Below, in pieces: positions 25,784 to 34,164 of a stretch of DNA of 64,000 nucleotides. Origin of the DNA: Salinibacillus xinjiangensis (lineage in GTDB: Bacteria > Bacillota > Bacilli > Bacillales > Alkalibacillaceae); the NCBI RefSeq assembly GCF_009649735.1, contig NZ_WJNH01000006.1, positions 63,469 through 127,468 of the forward strand. The letters are read 5' to 3'. Under the pieces are notes generated by a model that did not search any database, was not told the origin of the DNA, and saw nothing but the letters and a program-made list of their open reading frames with translations. Position numbers and translations under genes: made by a program. The stretch's first letter is position 1. Each line of letters begins with the position of its first letter.

Positions 25784-26740
25784 ATGAACTGGGAAGAGGA
25801 ACGTTTATTATATCGAATCGCCAAACTTTATTATGATGAGGATTACACACAGGCCGAGATTTCAAAAGAATTAGGAATCTATCGTACAACAATTGGTAGA
25901 ATGCTAAAAAAAGCTCGGGATAAAGGGATTGTGAAAATCCACGTTCAAAGTAACGCTAATGAGCTTTTTGAAGTAGAAGAAAAGATTATGCGACACTTTG
26001 GAATGAAGGAAGTCATGATTGTTCCATCATTTTCTGAGCAGAGTACACAAAATCTCTCAGCTACAATTGCAAAGGCTAGTAATCAATTATTGAACCGCAT
26101 TTTACGAGATGAAGATATTGTTGGACTTGCCTGGGGAAAAACCTTAGGAGATATGGTTCATCAAATCGGTGAACTAAAGCCTAAAAATACATTATGCGTA
26201 CCCTTAGTTGGCGGACCTGGTGGGATGAATACGGACTATCATGTAAACGCAATCACTATGAGGATGGCAAATGCCCTGCAAGGAAAATCTCATTTCATTA
26301 ATGCTGCAGCTGTTTATAATTCCAAAGAAACCACTCAGGAAATACTTGAATCGAGTTTCATGCAGGAGATTATACAGCTTTGGGATGAATTGACGGTGGC
26401 AATCGTTGGGATCGGCGCTCAAATTAGCTCATCAAATATGGTTTGGTCAGGATTTCTTGGAGACAATGAGCAAAATGAACTGAAAAAGCATCAGGCAATT
26501 GGAGATATTTGTTCTCGCTTTTATACGATAGATGGTGAGGTTGTAAACTCCTCTGTTTCCGAAAGAACCATAGGCGTAGAATTAGAAAAGTTAAAGACCC
26601 TACGTTATTGCATAGGCGTTGCTAATTCAAAAGAAAAGGCTGAATCTATTATAGGTGCAATGAGAGGAAGGTTTATTAATACACTCGTGACCAATGAAGA
26701 GACAGCACTAGAAATAAATAGAATGATAGAGAAAAATTAA
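25784..26740 (+). CDS. SorC/DeoR-type sugar-binding transcriptional regulator
   Basis: A 318-residue regulator of the SorC family. The N-terminal HTH is LLYRIAKLYYDEDYTQAEIS followed by LGIYRTTIGRMLKKARDKGI. The C-terminal sugar-phosphate domain has GLAWGKTLGDMV, VPLVGGPGGMN and IVGIGAQISSSNMVWSGFL. ATG 25784 follows GCGGAGGAGG closely; the frame is open 99 bases further up but has no better start. As first gene of the sorbitol operon it probably senses a sorbitol-pathway phosphate and controls the operon, with GutM as possible co-regulator. Confidence 0.9.
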   Translation: MNWEEERLLYRIAKLYYDEDYTQAEISKELGIYRTTIGRMLKKARDKGIVKIHVQSNANELFEVEEKIMRHFGMKEVMIVPSFSEQSTQNLSATIAKASNQLLNRILRDEDIVGLAWGKTLGDMVHQIGELKPKNTLCVPLVGGPGGMNTDYHVNAITMRMANALQGKSHFINAAAVYNSKETTQEILESSFMQEIIQLWDELTVAIVGIGAQISSSNMVWSGFLGDNEQNELKKHQAIGDICSRFYTIDGEVVNSSVSERTIGVELEKLKTLRYCIGVANSKEKAESIIGAMRGRFINTLVTNEETALEINRMIEKN

Positions 26741-26756
26741 TGGAGGAATATCGGTT

Positions 26757-27188
26757 ATGGAAATTATTTTTATTTTGGTTGGCATAGCGGCTGCCTGGAT
26801 ACTGCAAACGATACTTGGAACAGGACAACTTAGGAATTTTAACAAACATTATAATGCTCTTAGACAAAAGGGGCGGGTATCTATCGGCAGGTCAAAAGGG
26901 ATATTCCGTACCGGGGTTGTTCTATTAATGGGTATTGATAAGCGTGGAAGAATTCATACTGCGCGAAAAATGCAAGGGGTTACAATTTTTGCTAGATTTA
27001 GAGATTTTAAAATACTAGAAGGACAAGACTTACTAAATATCGATCAGGACGTTTACAACAAAATGGATCGCTATACCAAAAAAGCGTTTGATGATGCTGT
27101 AGACGTATACAAAAAAGTAGCAAGAGGAGAAGAAATTCCACAACAAAAGAGTCCGTTTGGAAAATTAATCTCCAGTTTTGGTAAATAA
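26757..27188 (+). CDS. gutM: glucitol operon activator GutM/SrlM
   Basis: A 143-residue protein of the GutM family. It has one N-terminal hydrophobic segment (IIFILVGIAAAWILQTIL), then the typical GQLRNFNKHYNALRQKGRV and GVVLLMGIDKRGRIHTARKM. GutM proteins accompany PTS glucitol operons and stimulate their expression by an unclear mechanism. The ATG has TGGAGG ahead. It lies 16 bases after the regulator gene. Confidence 0.9.
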   Translation: MEIIFILVGIAAAWILQTILGTGQLRNFNKHYNALRQKGRVSIGRSKGIFRTGVVLLMGIDKRGRIHTARKMQGVTIFARFRDFKILEGQDLLNIDQDVYNKMDRYTKKAFDDAVDVYKKVARGEEIPQQKSPFGKLISSFGK

Positions 27189-27208
27189 GACAATCAGGAG
27201 GGAAAAAC

Positions 27209-27769
27209 ATGGATTTTTTAGTTAAAGCAGCAGAAGGCTTCATCGGTCTATTTGAACGTGGAGCTGAAACGTTCGTAGGATTTGTTACTGATATCATTCC
27301 ATTAATTATTGTACTAATGGTTGCCATGAATGCACTTGTTCAATTAGTTGGGGAAGATAAAGTGAATAAATTAGCAATGGCTTCCTCGAAAAATATCTTT
27401 TTACGTTACTTAGTTTTACCTTTTGTAGGAACTTTCTTTTTACTTAACCCGATGACTTTATCTCTAGGACGTTTTTTACCAGAGAAATATAAACCAGGAT
27501 ATTATGCAGCATCAAGTTATTCCTGTCACTCTATGAATGGTTTGTTCCCGCACGTTAACCCAGGTGAGCTATTCGTTTTCCTAGGGGTTGCTGCTGGGAT
27601 TACAGAATTAGGTTTATCAACCGGAGACCTCGCACTTCGATATCTACTAGTCGGTATTGTAACGAACATGTTAAGAGGTTGGATCACAGACATTTGTGTA
27701 ACATACATGGAGAAAAAACAAGGCATTAAGCTGCAAACTAAATTAGATGAAGGAAAGGGTGTAGCATAA
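27209..27769 (+). CDS. srlA: PTS glucitol/sorbitol transporter subunit IIC
   Basis: A 186-residue integral membrane subunit (EIIC2) of the glucitol/sorbitol phosphotransferase system. Family signatures include [20 protein letters not shown] at the N-terminus, [20 protein letters not shown] and [20 protein letters not shown]. With the C domain of SrlE it forms the translocation channel. The spacing to srlE is one base, so translation is coupled. Confidence 0.95.
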   Translation: MDFLVKAAEGFIGLFERGAETFVGFVTDIIPLIIVLMVAMNALVQLVGEDKVNKLAMASSKNIFLRYLVLPFVGTFFLLNPMTLSLGRFLPEKYKPGYYAASSYSCHSMNGLFPHVNPGELFVFLGVAAGITELGLSTGDLALRYLLVGIVTNMLRGWITDICVTYMEKKQGIKLQTKLDEGKGVA

Positions 27770-27770
27770 C

Positions 27771-28781
27771 ATGGCTGAGTATAAAACAATAAAAGTAACC
27801 GCTGGCCCAGGCGGGTTCGGTGGACCATTAACTATTCCTGTCAATGAGCAGAAGAATAAAATAGTAAACATAACTGGTGGAACCATTTCCCCTGTAGCAG
27901 AAAAATTTGCGGAGTTAAGTGGAGCTGAATTAGTAGATGGCTTCAAAACAAGTGTCCCTGAAGAGGAAACCGCAGCTGTCGTAATTGACTGTGGTGGTAC
28001 TTTAAGAGCAGGTTTATATCCTAAAAAGCGAATTCCTACTATGAACCTAATGGCCACTGGTCAAAGTGGTCCAATGAGAGATTTCATTACAGAGGATATT
28101 TATGTATCCGCTGTTAAACCGGAAAATATTTCTGTAGCTGGTGAAGGTGAAGTAGAGGCTGCTGCGACAGCAGAGGTTGTAGAGGAAGCTCCTGCTTCTA
28201 ATCAAAACTCAAATCAATATGACAGTACAAAAAAGATTAGTGAACAACGTAATGGTGGTATGATCGCTAAGGTTGGCCAGGTAATGGGTGGAGTCATGTC
28301 TGTTCTTTACCAAGCTGGTCGTGATGCGATTGATACTGTAATTAAAACTATTCTACCGTTTATGGCGTTTGTAGCTATGTTAATTGGTGTAATCTTAGAA
28401 TCTGGTATTGGTGATCTAGTTGCGAATGTGTTAACTCCACTTGGTGGAAGTGTATGGGGATTAATTCTATTATCAGCAATTGTATCTTTCCCACTCTTCT
28501 CCCCATTCTTAGGCCCTGGAGCGGTTATTGCACAGGTTATCGGTACATTAATTGGTGTTGAGATTGGACGCGGAAATATTCCTCCACAATTTGCTTTACC
28601 TGCATTATTTGCAATCAACTCACAGGCTGCTGCGGACTTCGTTCCAGTTGGTCTTGGCTTAGCTGAAGCAAAACCTGAAACCGTTGAAGTCGGTGTACCA
28701 GCCGTTCTGTATGGACGATTCTTAACAGGAGCACCTACTGTATTTATCGCTTGGTTAGCAAGCTTTGGAATGTACGAATAA
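27771..28781 (+). CDS. srlE: PTS glucitol/sorbitol transporter subunit IIBC
   Basis: A 336-residue two-domain subunit. The N-terminal IIB part has [12 protein letters not shown] and the probable phosphocysteine near residue 74 in [13 protein letters not shown] Glu/Ala-rich linker (about residues 120-150) leads to the membrane C domain with [40 protein letters not shown] and [20 protein letters not shown]. It receives phosphate from SrlB and phosphorylates incoming sorbitol. Confidence 0.95.
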   Translation: MAEYKTIKVTAGPGGFGGPLTIPVNEQKNKIVNITGGTISPVAEKFAELSGAELVDGFKTSVPEEETAAVVIDCGGTLRAGLYPKKRIPTMNLMATGQSGPMRDFITEDIYVSAVKPENISVAGEGEVEAAATAEVVEEAPASNQNSNQYDSTKKISEQRNGGMIAKVGQVMGGVMSVLYQAGRDAIDTVIKTILPFMAFVAMLIGVILESGIGDLVANVLTPLGGSVWGLILLSAIVSFPLFSPFLGPGAVIAQVIGTLIGVEIGRGNIPPQFALPALFAINSQAAADFVPVGLGLAEAKPETVEVGVPAVLYGRFLTGAPTVFIAWLASFGMYE

Positions 28782-28803
28782 TACTACTTAGGAGTGAACA
28801 AAA

Positions 28804-29172
28804 ATGGCAGAAACCGTTTATTCAACAGTTGTAACTAAATTAGGTGAATCAGTAAATGAGTTTTTAGAACAAGGTATGTTAATTACGTTTAAAGATAATG
28901 CACCAGCAGAATTAGCAGAATTTTGTATTCTTCATTCTGAAAATAACTTACGTAAAGATATCCAAGCTGGAGATGTTCTAACCATTGGCAGTGAACATTC
29001 TTATCAAGTTACTGCAGTTGGGGAAGCAGTAAACAAAAATCTACAATCACTTGGACATATTACCCTACGTTTTGATGGAGCTACTGAACCAGATTTAGCT
29101 GGCACACTTTCACTTGAAGCGAAGGACATCAGTGCCATCAATATAGGCGATGAGATTAAAATTGAAAGATAA
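28804..29172 (+). CDS. srlB: PTS glucitol/sorbitol transporter subunit IIA
   Basis: A 122-residue cytoplasmic IIA protein that relays phosphate from HPr to SrlE. The phospho-histidine is most likely His44 in EFCILHSENN, matching the family pattern; YQVTAVGEAVNKNLQSLGHI and TLRFDG are further signatures. AGGAG precedes the ATG. A small stem-loop begins at the stop codon. Confidence 0.95.
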   Translation: MAETVYSTVVTKLGESVNEFLEQGMLITFKDNAPAELAEFCILHSENNLRKDIQAGDVLTIGSEHSYQVTAVGEAVNKNLQSLGHITLRFDGATEPDLAGTLSLEAKDISAINIGDEIKIER

Positions 29173-29194
29173 GAAGTCGTGATCAACGACTTCT
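29172..29194 (+). terminator. intercistronic stem-loop after srlB
   Basis: AGAAGTCGT and ACGACTTCT pair perfectly around a 5-base loop and are followed by TTCTATATT. The U-tract is poor, so it may attenuate or protect the transcript rather than end it. Confidence 0.55.
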
Positions 29195-29268
29195 TTCTAT
29201 ATTAAGATCTTTACTTACGGTATTAAGATTCATAGAAGATAACTTGAAAAAAGAATGGAGTAATGAAA

Positions 29269-30069
29269 ATGAGTAAAGCATGGACAGATTTAGCAGGAAA
29301 AGTAGTCATCGTAACAGGTGGTAATTCAGGAATTGGTAGCCACATTACTCAAACTCTTCAGCAAAACGGAGCAAAAGTGGTTGTTGCTGATTTAAGCGTT
29401 GAAACTGGAGAACAAGCAGAAAATCTATACAATGTTCAAACCGATGTAACCAATAAAGAAAGTGTTGAAAATATGGTTCGTCTTGCTGTCGAAAAATATG
29501 GACGAATTGATGGATTGGTGAACAATGCGGGTGTAAACCTTCCACGCCTTCTTGTTGATGTAAGAGGGGAAAAACCAGAATATGAAATCGACGAAAAAGC
29601 GTTTGATTTCATGGTTAGCGTAAACCAAAAAGGACCTTTCCTATGTGCACAAGCTGCTGCCAAGCAATTTGTAAAGCAAGATAGTGGGGTTATTGTAAAT
29701 ATCACGTCTGAAGCAGGTATGGAAGGCTCTGCTGGACAAAGTGTATACTCTGCAACTAAAGGAGCACTAAATGGCTTTACAAGGTCTTGGGCGAAAGAAC
29801 TTGGTAAATACAATATCCGTGTAGTTGGAGTTGCTCCAGGAATCAATGAAAAAACAGGCCTTACAACAGATGCTTATAATGAAGCATTGGCTTACACACG
29901 AAACGTAAACGTAGAAGATTTAGAAGGTAACTATGCTAGTTCCATTCCTCTGGGACGCGTTGGAAAGCTAGACGAAATCGCTGACCTTGTAACGTATCTA
30001 GTATCAGATCACTCTACTTACATTACAGGTACAACGATTAATATTTCAGGTGGTAAATCAAGAGGATAA
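29269..30069 (+). CDS. srlD: sorbitol-6-phosphate 2-dehydrogenase
   Basis: A 266-residue short-chain dehydrogenase/reductase that converts sorbitol-6-phosphate to fructose-6-phosphate with NAD. The cofactor motif is VTGGNSGIGSHI, the stabilising motif VNNAG, catalytic Ser in VNITSEAG and the YSATK site. The late segment ATTINISGGKSRG-like end (TTINISGGKSRG) is typical. ATG 29269 has GGAG 8 bases ahead; ATG 29263 is too close. The substrate assignment rests on operon position. Confidence 0.9.
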   Translation: MSKAWTDLAGKVVIVTGGNSGIGSHITQTLQQNGAKVVVADLSVETGEQAENLYNVQTDVTNKESVENMVRLAVEKYGRIDGLVNNAGVNLPRLLVDVRGEKPEYEIDEKAFDFMVSVNQKGPFLCAQAAAKQFVKQDSGVIVNITSEAGMEGSAGQSVYSATKGALNGFTRSWAKELGKYNIRVVGVAPGINEKTGLTTDAYNEALAYTRNVNVEDLEGNYASSIPLGRVGKLDEIADLVTYLVSDHSTYITGTTINISGGKSRG

Positions 30070-30094
30070 TTGAAAATAAAGTATGAAAAACATC

Positions 30095-30120
30095 GAATTT
30101 CGCCATTATTGGCGAAATTC
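30095..30120 (+). terminator. stem-loop between srlD and the aldolase gene
   Basis: GAATTTCGCCA and TGGCGAAATTC pair perfectly (11 bp) around a 4-base loop, followed by GTGTTTT. It is an intrinsic terminator-like or processing hairpin that should lower expression of the aldolase gene relative to srlD. Confidence 0.7.
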
Positions 30121-30156
30121 GTGTTTTCTAATTATGAACTTTTCGGAGGTAGAAAT

Positions 30157-30837
30157 ATGAGGCTATATATCGATTCTGCAAACATCGAAAAAATTAAAAA
30201 GTTAAATCAATATTATCCTATTTCAGGAGTCACCACGAATCCTACTCTTCTAGTAAAAGAAAACAGACCTTATCTAGAAGTTTTGAAGGAAATCCGTACT
30301 ATGATTGGGGAAGAGAAGGAGTTATTTGTTCAAGCTCTAGGAGATACGGCAGAAGAAATCGTGGAGGAATCCCGCTATATTACGAATGAGCTTTCTGGGA
30401 AAGTGATTGTAAAAGTACCTGTAACTGAAGAAGGGATAAGGGCAATAAAACAACTAACAGCAGAGGGTATACAAACTCTTGCAACTACAGTATACACGGC
30501 ATTCCAAGCCTTAATGGCTGCCATGTCTGGTGCTAAATATGTAGCTCCATATGTGAATCGTATTGATAACTTAACAGGGAATGGTGTAGCAGTTGTGGAA
30601 GAAATCGCCAAGTTATTTGCTACCTATGAATTAACCTGTGAAATTTTATCAGCGAGTTTCAAAAACCTGCAACAGGTACACAATGTTTGTTTAGCAGGTT
30701 CAGAAACGGTAACTGTAGCTCCTGACATCATTGAGAAAATGGTTGCTTTTCCTTCAACTGCATCTGATGTCGTAGATTTTAAACAACAGTGGACAGAAGC
30801 ATTTGGACCAAATAGCAGCAACTTATCTAATTCCTAA
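30157..30837 (+). CDS. fructose-6-phosphate aldolase / transaldolase-like protein
   Basis: A 226-residue class I aldolase of the small transaldolase family (Fsa/TalC). Signatures are MRLYIDSANIEKIKKL, GVTTNPTLLVKE, the Schiff-base lysine in GKVIVKVPVTEEGI, and YVAPYVNRIDN. It would cleave fructose-6-phosphate to dihydroxyacetone and glyceraldehyde-3-phosphate or act as a transaldolase on related sugars. ATG 30157 has CGGAGG ahead. As last gene of the sorbitol operon it acts on the SrlD product. Confidence 0.88.
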   Translation: MRLYIDSANIEKIKKLNQYYPISGVTTNPTLLVKENRPYLEVLKEIRTMIGEEKELFVQALGDTAEEIVEESRYITNELSGKVIVKVPVTEEGIRAIKQLTAEGIQTLATTVYTAFQALMAAMSGAKYVAPYVNRIDNLTGNGVAVVEEIAKLFATYELTCEILSASFKNLQQVHNVCLAGSETVTVAPDIIEKMVAFPSTASDVVDFKQQWTEAFGPNSSNLSNS

Positions 30838-30853
30838 CCTCAATATTGGAATC

Positions 30854-30896
30854 ATCATCCTTTCTATGTAAAAATAAAATACATAGAAAGGATGAT
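30854..30896 (+). promoter_or_regulatory. 17-bp perfect hairpin covering a ribosome-binding site
   Basis: ATCATCCTTTCTATGTA (30854-30870) and its exact complement TACATAGAAAGGATGAT (30880-30896) are separated by nine A/T bases. The second arm contains GAAAGGATG, the only ribosome site of the next gene, whose ATG is at 30901. There is no U-tract after the hairpin. When transcribed from upstream the arm would hide the site. Confidence 0.75.
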
Positions 30897-30900
30897 ACAT

Positions 30901-31617
30901 ATGCAATCACTACAAGGCAAAAAAGCGCTCATAACAGGTGGAAGTAGAGGGATTGGCCGAGCAACAGCATTGGAGCTTGCCAAAGAAGGAGCAGAGCTCG
31001 GGCTCATCGCAAGGTCAGAGGAAAGCTTTGAGTCAATTCGAAAGGACCTAACCGAAATAGGTGCGAAATTCGTCACCGCTGCTACGGATGTATCCGATGA
31101 AACCGCTGTTCAGCTAGCAGTAAAGGAAATCGGGGAGCAGCTTGGTACCATTGATATTCTAATCAATAATGCTGCTGTTGGAGCACATGGACCATTTTTA
31201 GACATATCAACGGATACTTGGAAAAAGGTTTTGGATACCAATGTCATGGGGATGGTGTATGTGACTAAAGCTGTTCTCCCAGGTATGATGGAGAGAGACC
31301 GAGGCGACATTATCAATATCTCCTCTATGTCGGGAATTTATGGCACAAAGGGATCCAGTGCATATAGTGCATCAAAGTTCGCCGTCATCGGATTGAGCGA
31401 GTCCCTCATGCAAGAGGTACGTCCTCATAACATCCGAGTCAGCGTTTTGACACCAAGCCTAGTGGAAACAGATCTCGTACGAGGAGACTCTGGTGAGCGT
31501 AACCCCAAGAAATTCACTCAAGCAGAAGATTTAGCTGAATACATCACAAGTCTACTTAAGCTAGAACAACGCACCTTTATCAAAACATCCGCAATCTGGG
31601 GAACCAATCCCTTTTAA
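30901..31617 (+). CDS. short-chain dehydrogenase (3-oxoacyl-ACP reductase-like)
   Basis: A 238-residue SDR with LITGGSRGIGRATALELAKE, NNAAVG, SSMSGIYG and the catalytic YSASKFAVIGLSESLMQE. It belongs to the broad FabG/YqjQ-like group; the substrate cannot be inferred. It starts at ATG 30901 immediately after the hairpin at 30854-30896, so its expression from the sorbitol transcript may be low. Bracketed downstream by a GGGAC repeat and terminator. Confidence 0.88.
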   Translation: MQSLQGKKALITGGSRGIGRATALELAKEGAELGLIARSEESFESIRKDLTEIGAKFVTAATDVSDETAVQLAVKEIGEQLGTIDILINNAAVGAHGPFLDISTDTWKKVLDTNVMGMVYVTKAVLPGMMERDRGDIINISSMSGIYGTKGSSAYSASKFAVIGLSESLMQEVRPHNIRVSVLTPSLVETDLVRGDSGERNPKKFTQAEDLAEYITSLLKLEQRTFIKTSAIWGTNPF

Positions 31618-31618
31618 C

Positions 31619-31648
31619 TGGGACGGAGGGACAGGTCCCTTGTCCCAC
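31619..31648. repeat. GGGAC-family repeat, left half
   Basis: TGGGACGGAGGGACAGGTCC with CTTGTCCCA, one base after the SDR stop. Together with the reverse copy at 31762-31790 it encloses the terminator. Confidence 0.85.
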
Positions 31649-31656
31649 CCCAGTAT

Positions 31657-31698
31657 AAAAAAGATACAATTTCTCCTAAGAGAAATTGTATCTTTTTC
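31657..31698 (+). terminator. strong bidirectional terminator
   Basis: AAAAAGATACAATTTCTC pairs perfectly with GAGAAATTGTATCTTTTT around CTAA. The A-run before and T-run after make it work in both directions. Confidence 0.85.
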
Positions 31699-31761
31699 TT
31701 CATTTGTATTCCCCAAATGCTTTAATCTCCCTAAACATATACAAACATTAGGAAGAGACCT

Positions 31762-31790
31762 TGGGACAGTGAACCTGTCCCTCCGTCCCA
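31762..31790. repeat. GGGAC-family repeat, right half
   Basis: TGGGACAGTGAACCTGTCCC with TCCGTCCCA, reverse-oriented partner of 31619-31648 with an unusually long spacer containing a terminator. Confidence 0.85.
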
Positions 31791-31873
31791 CAGTTAAATT
31801 TAATAAAACATAGAGTAGGCTAAGGGATTTTTGTACAGAATATGGTTAGAAGATAAACAGGGAGGAAATTTTT

Positions 31874-32167
31874 ATGCCGATTCAAAATGAAAATGAAATC
31901 CGACAACTAAGTGAGCTTTCTCAAAAATTAGAAGAGGAAGCGCGCCAAGCCATCAATCATGCAGACCCTCAGGAAATACAGCAGCTCCAAACACAATTAC
32001 GTGAGGTACAGGATAAGATACAAGAGGCTCGTGGCAAAGCAATCAATGGTAGTGGTACATCAACAGAACCACTTTTTGATGCTCAACAGCGAGTGGAGGA
32101 TGCCCAGCATCATATGAAAAGAGCGCTCACGAACTTAAATGCTCAAAATGATGAAGTTCAGCCATAA
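31874..32167 (+). CDS. small coiled-coil protein
   Basis: A 97-residue hydrophilic protein made almost entirely of helix-forming residues: IRQLSELSQKLEEEARQAI, then QQLQTQLREVQDKIQEARGK, and a second helix near the end. A short Gly/Ser turn lies at about residues 58-64. GGGAGGAAA precedes the ATG and a good terminator follows. I do not recognise the family. Confidence 0.65.
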   Translation: MPIQNENEIRQLSELSQKLEEEARQAINHADPQEIQQLQTQLREVQDKIQEARGKAINGSGTSTEPLFDAQQRVEDAQHHMKRALTNLNAQNDEVQP

Positions 32168-32190
32168 CTTTTATATGTAATTTTTCAAGA

Positions 32191-32228
32191 AAAAGACCGT
32201 TTCCTTACTTAATGGGAAACGGTCTTTT
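32191..32228 (+). terminator. rho-independent terminator
   Basis: AAAAGACCGTTTCC pairs with GGGAAACGGTCTTTT around TTACTTAAT. Confidence 0.9.
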
Positions 32229-32429
32229 AGTATGAACGAGAAGAATTTAAACAATCCCTCCTAGTCAAGGAGTCCCGTAAAAAAGCAGTTATATATAAAA
32301 GTTAATCATAACTACCTAAGTACAACTCGCACATACTATTGTAAAATTATAAATATATAAATTATTCTGTCAATTACCCAAAATGTTGCGTATTGGCAGA
32401 GTAATAATAATTATAATAGGAGGGCTTTT

Positions 32430-33326
32430 ATGTTTAAAAGAAAATCTATTTTTATTTTTGTCTTAATTTTTACTTTACTAATCCCTACCACTCTTTCCTT
32501 AGCTAACGTTGATTCCCCAAAATCAAGTAATAGTCAAATCATTCATCAAAGCTTTTATTCAGAGGAGCTTCAAAGAGATTATAGCTACAACATTTATTTG
32601 CCGACGGGGTATAAAACATCAGATAAGGAATACCCTGTACTTTATTTATTGCATGGTTCCTACGGCAACGAATATGATTGGGTTCGAAATGGAGATGTGA
32701 AGAAAACTGCAGATAAAATGATGTCAGAAGGTGAAATTCCTGAATCAATCATTGTAATGCCAGGTAGCAATAGCTGGTGGGTAGATGGACATAATGAGAA
32801 TGCCGATTCTGCGTTTATGAACGACTTAATTCCTCATATTGATGACACGTGGAGGACGATTGATGATAGAGAAGGACGACTCGTTTCAGGTTTATCTGCT
32901 GGAGGCTATGGAACAGTTAATTTTGTCTTAAAGTACCCAGACATGTTTGCCGCAGGTGCAGCGTTAAGCCCTGCTGTTTATGTTCCAACTCCGCCAAGTC
33001 ATTCATCAGGAAGAACTCATCCAACTTATCAAAAAGACGGAAAATTTGATCCAGAAAAGTGGGAAGAATTGAACTTCACACAGTATATTGATGACTATAA
33101 ACAACAAGATCTAAAAGTTCCCCTATACATCAATTCTGGGGACCATGATACATTTGATATTGCTTATCATGCAGCAGTACTGTATCAAAACTTAAGAGAG
33201 CATCAGCCTGAGTTAGTGGAGTTTAGAGTTGTAGATGGAGATCATAATTGGGATGTATGGAGAGAAACTTTGCCTGAAGCAATGGAATATATGTATCGTT
33301 TTGTTGAGGTAAATGAAACCGACTAA
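32430..33326 (+). CDS. secreted alpha/beta-hydrolase esterase (esterase D-like)
   Basis: A 298-residue exported protein: signal peptide of about 26 residues (IFIFVLIFTLLIPTTLSLAN), then an esterase D or mycolyl-transferase-like hydrolase. The nucleophile elbow is GLSAGGYG, the acid probably Asp in GDHDTFD and the base His in DGDHNWDVWRE. YPVLYLLHGSYGNEYDW holds the oxyanion loop. Substrates of exported members are often acylated sugars or trehalose esters; here unknown. AGGAGGGC precedes the ATG. The 260 bases upstream hold only a terminator. Confidence 0.88.
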   Translation: MFKRKSIFIFVLIFTLLIPTTLSLANVDSPKSSNSQIIHQSFYSEELQRDYSYNIYLPTGYKTSDKEYPVLYLLHGSYGNEYDWVRNGDVKKTADKMMSEGEIPESIIVMPGSNSWWVDGHNENADSAFMNDLIPHIDDTWRTIDDREGRLVSGLSAGGYGTVNFVLKYPDMFAAGAALSPAVYVPTPPSHSSGRTHPTYQKDGKFDPEKWEELNFTQYIDDYKQQDLKVPLYINSGDHDTFDIAYHAAVLYQNLREHQPELVEFRVVDGDHNWDVWRETLPEAMEYMYRFVEVNETD

Positions 33327-33369
33327 TTAAGTAGTAAAGTGGGTTTTCTCCCTTTGCCAAGCTAAACCT

Positions 33370-33398
33370 TGGGACAGTGAACCTGTCCCTCCGTCCCT
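33370..33398. repeat. GGGAC-family repeat, right half
   Basis: TGGGACAGTGAACCTGTCCC with TCCGTCCCT, between convergent genes. Confidence 0.8.
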
Positions 33399-33418
33399 TG
33401 GCCTAGTATTAATTTAGG

Positions 33419-34054
33419 TCAACTTTTTTTGGCTTGAGGGGATAGAACTTCTTCAATCTTATCCAACTTATCAAACCATAGAGATGGATCTGATAACTGA
33501 AGCTTTCCAATAACAGTGATAAAGGCCTCCACCAAATCTCCATCAAATTGTCCCCAGGAGCAGTTCCGTAATTCCTCAAAAGCCTTCTCAAAAGTAAGGG
33601 TTTGCTTATCATAATTCCGGCGATCAATGGTCATCGTATCAAAAGCGTCACATATAGAAATGATTCGCCCTTGTAGGGAAATTTGTTCACCAGACAAGCC
33701 CCGTGGATATCCCTTTCCATCCCAACGTTCATGGTGATCCCGAACAAAAAGTGCAGCTCTAGGGGCATTTAATGTTTTTCGTAATATATTATTTCCTATA
33801 TGTGAATGAGCCTTGATAATTTCAAATTCTAGTGGGTCAAGCTTAGCTGGCTTTAAGAGAATATCCTTCGATAACCCCATTTTTCCGATATCATGAAGGA
33901 GGCTAGCTACACGCATATCCTCATCTAAACATTGAACTTCCTCTGCTAACAGGCTAGCAAAATGCATAACGCGATAAGAATGAAACTTAAAAACGCGTAG
34001 AACCTCATTATCCTGTGAAATTCTCTCAAATAATTCTTCTGCTTGTGAAAACAT
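33419..34054 (-). CDS. HD-GYP-type phosphohydrolase
   Basis: A 211-residue single-domain protein of the HD-GYP group. The metal site VASLLHDIGKMGLS and the signature VRDHHERWDGKGYPRGL are intact, as is the downstream RIISICDAFDTMT. Complete HD-GYP proteins hydrolyse cyclic di-GMP or related dinucleotides. No sensor domain is present. It stands alone, 110 bases from the menC-like gene on the same strand. A cyclic di-GMP turnover enzyme of opposite type lies at 52930. Confidence 0.85.
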   Translation of the reverse strand: MFSQAEELFERISQDNEVLRVFKFHSYRVMHFASLLAEEVQCLDEDMRVASLLHDIGKMGLSKDILLKPAKLDPLEFEIIKAHSHIGNNILRKTLNAPRAALFVRDHHERWDGKGYPRGLSGEQISLQGRIISICDAFDTMTIDRRNYDKQTLTFEKAFEELRNCSWGQFDGDLVEAFITVIGKLQLSDPSLWFDKLDKIEEVLSPQAKKS

Positions 34055-34164
34055 ATAAACCTCCAGAAGTAGGTGGTGATTACCAATATGACCAAACGAA
34101 CTTCAAACCTTACAGTGTCTCTACATTATAACTTAGTAGCCAAGCAAATGAAATGCCCACACAG

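Noticed and set aside
24800-31617. Horizontal-transfer island around the sorbitol operon
   Set aside because: Base composition and codon use look like the neighbours, no mobility genes or flanking repeats are seen, and the operon order is the usual one for Bacillales.
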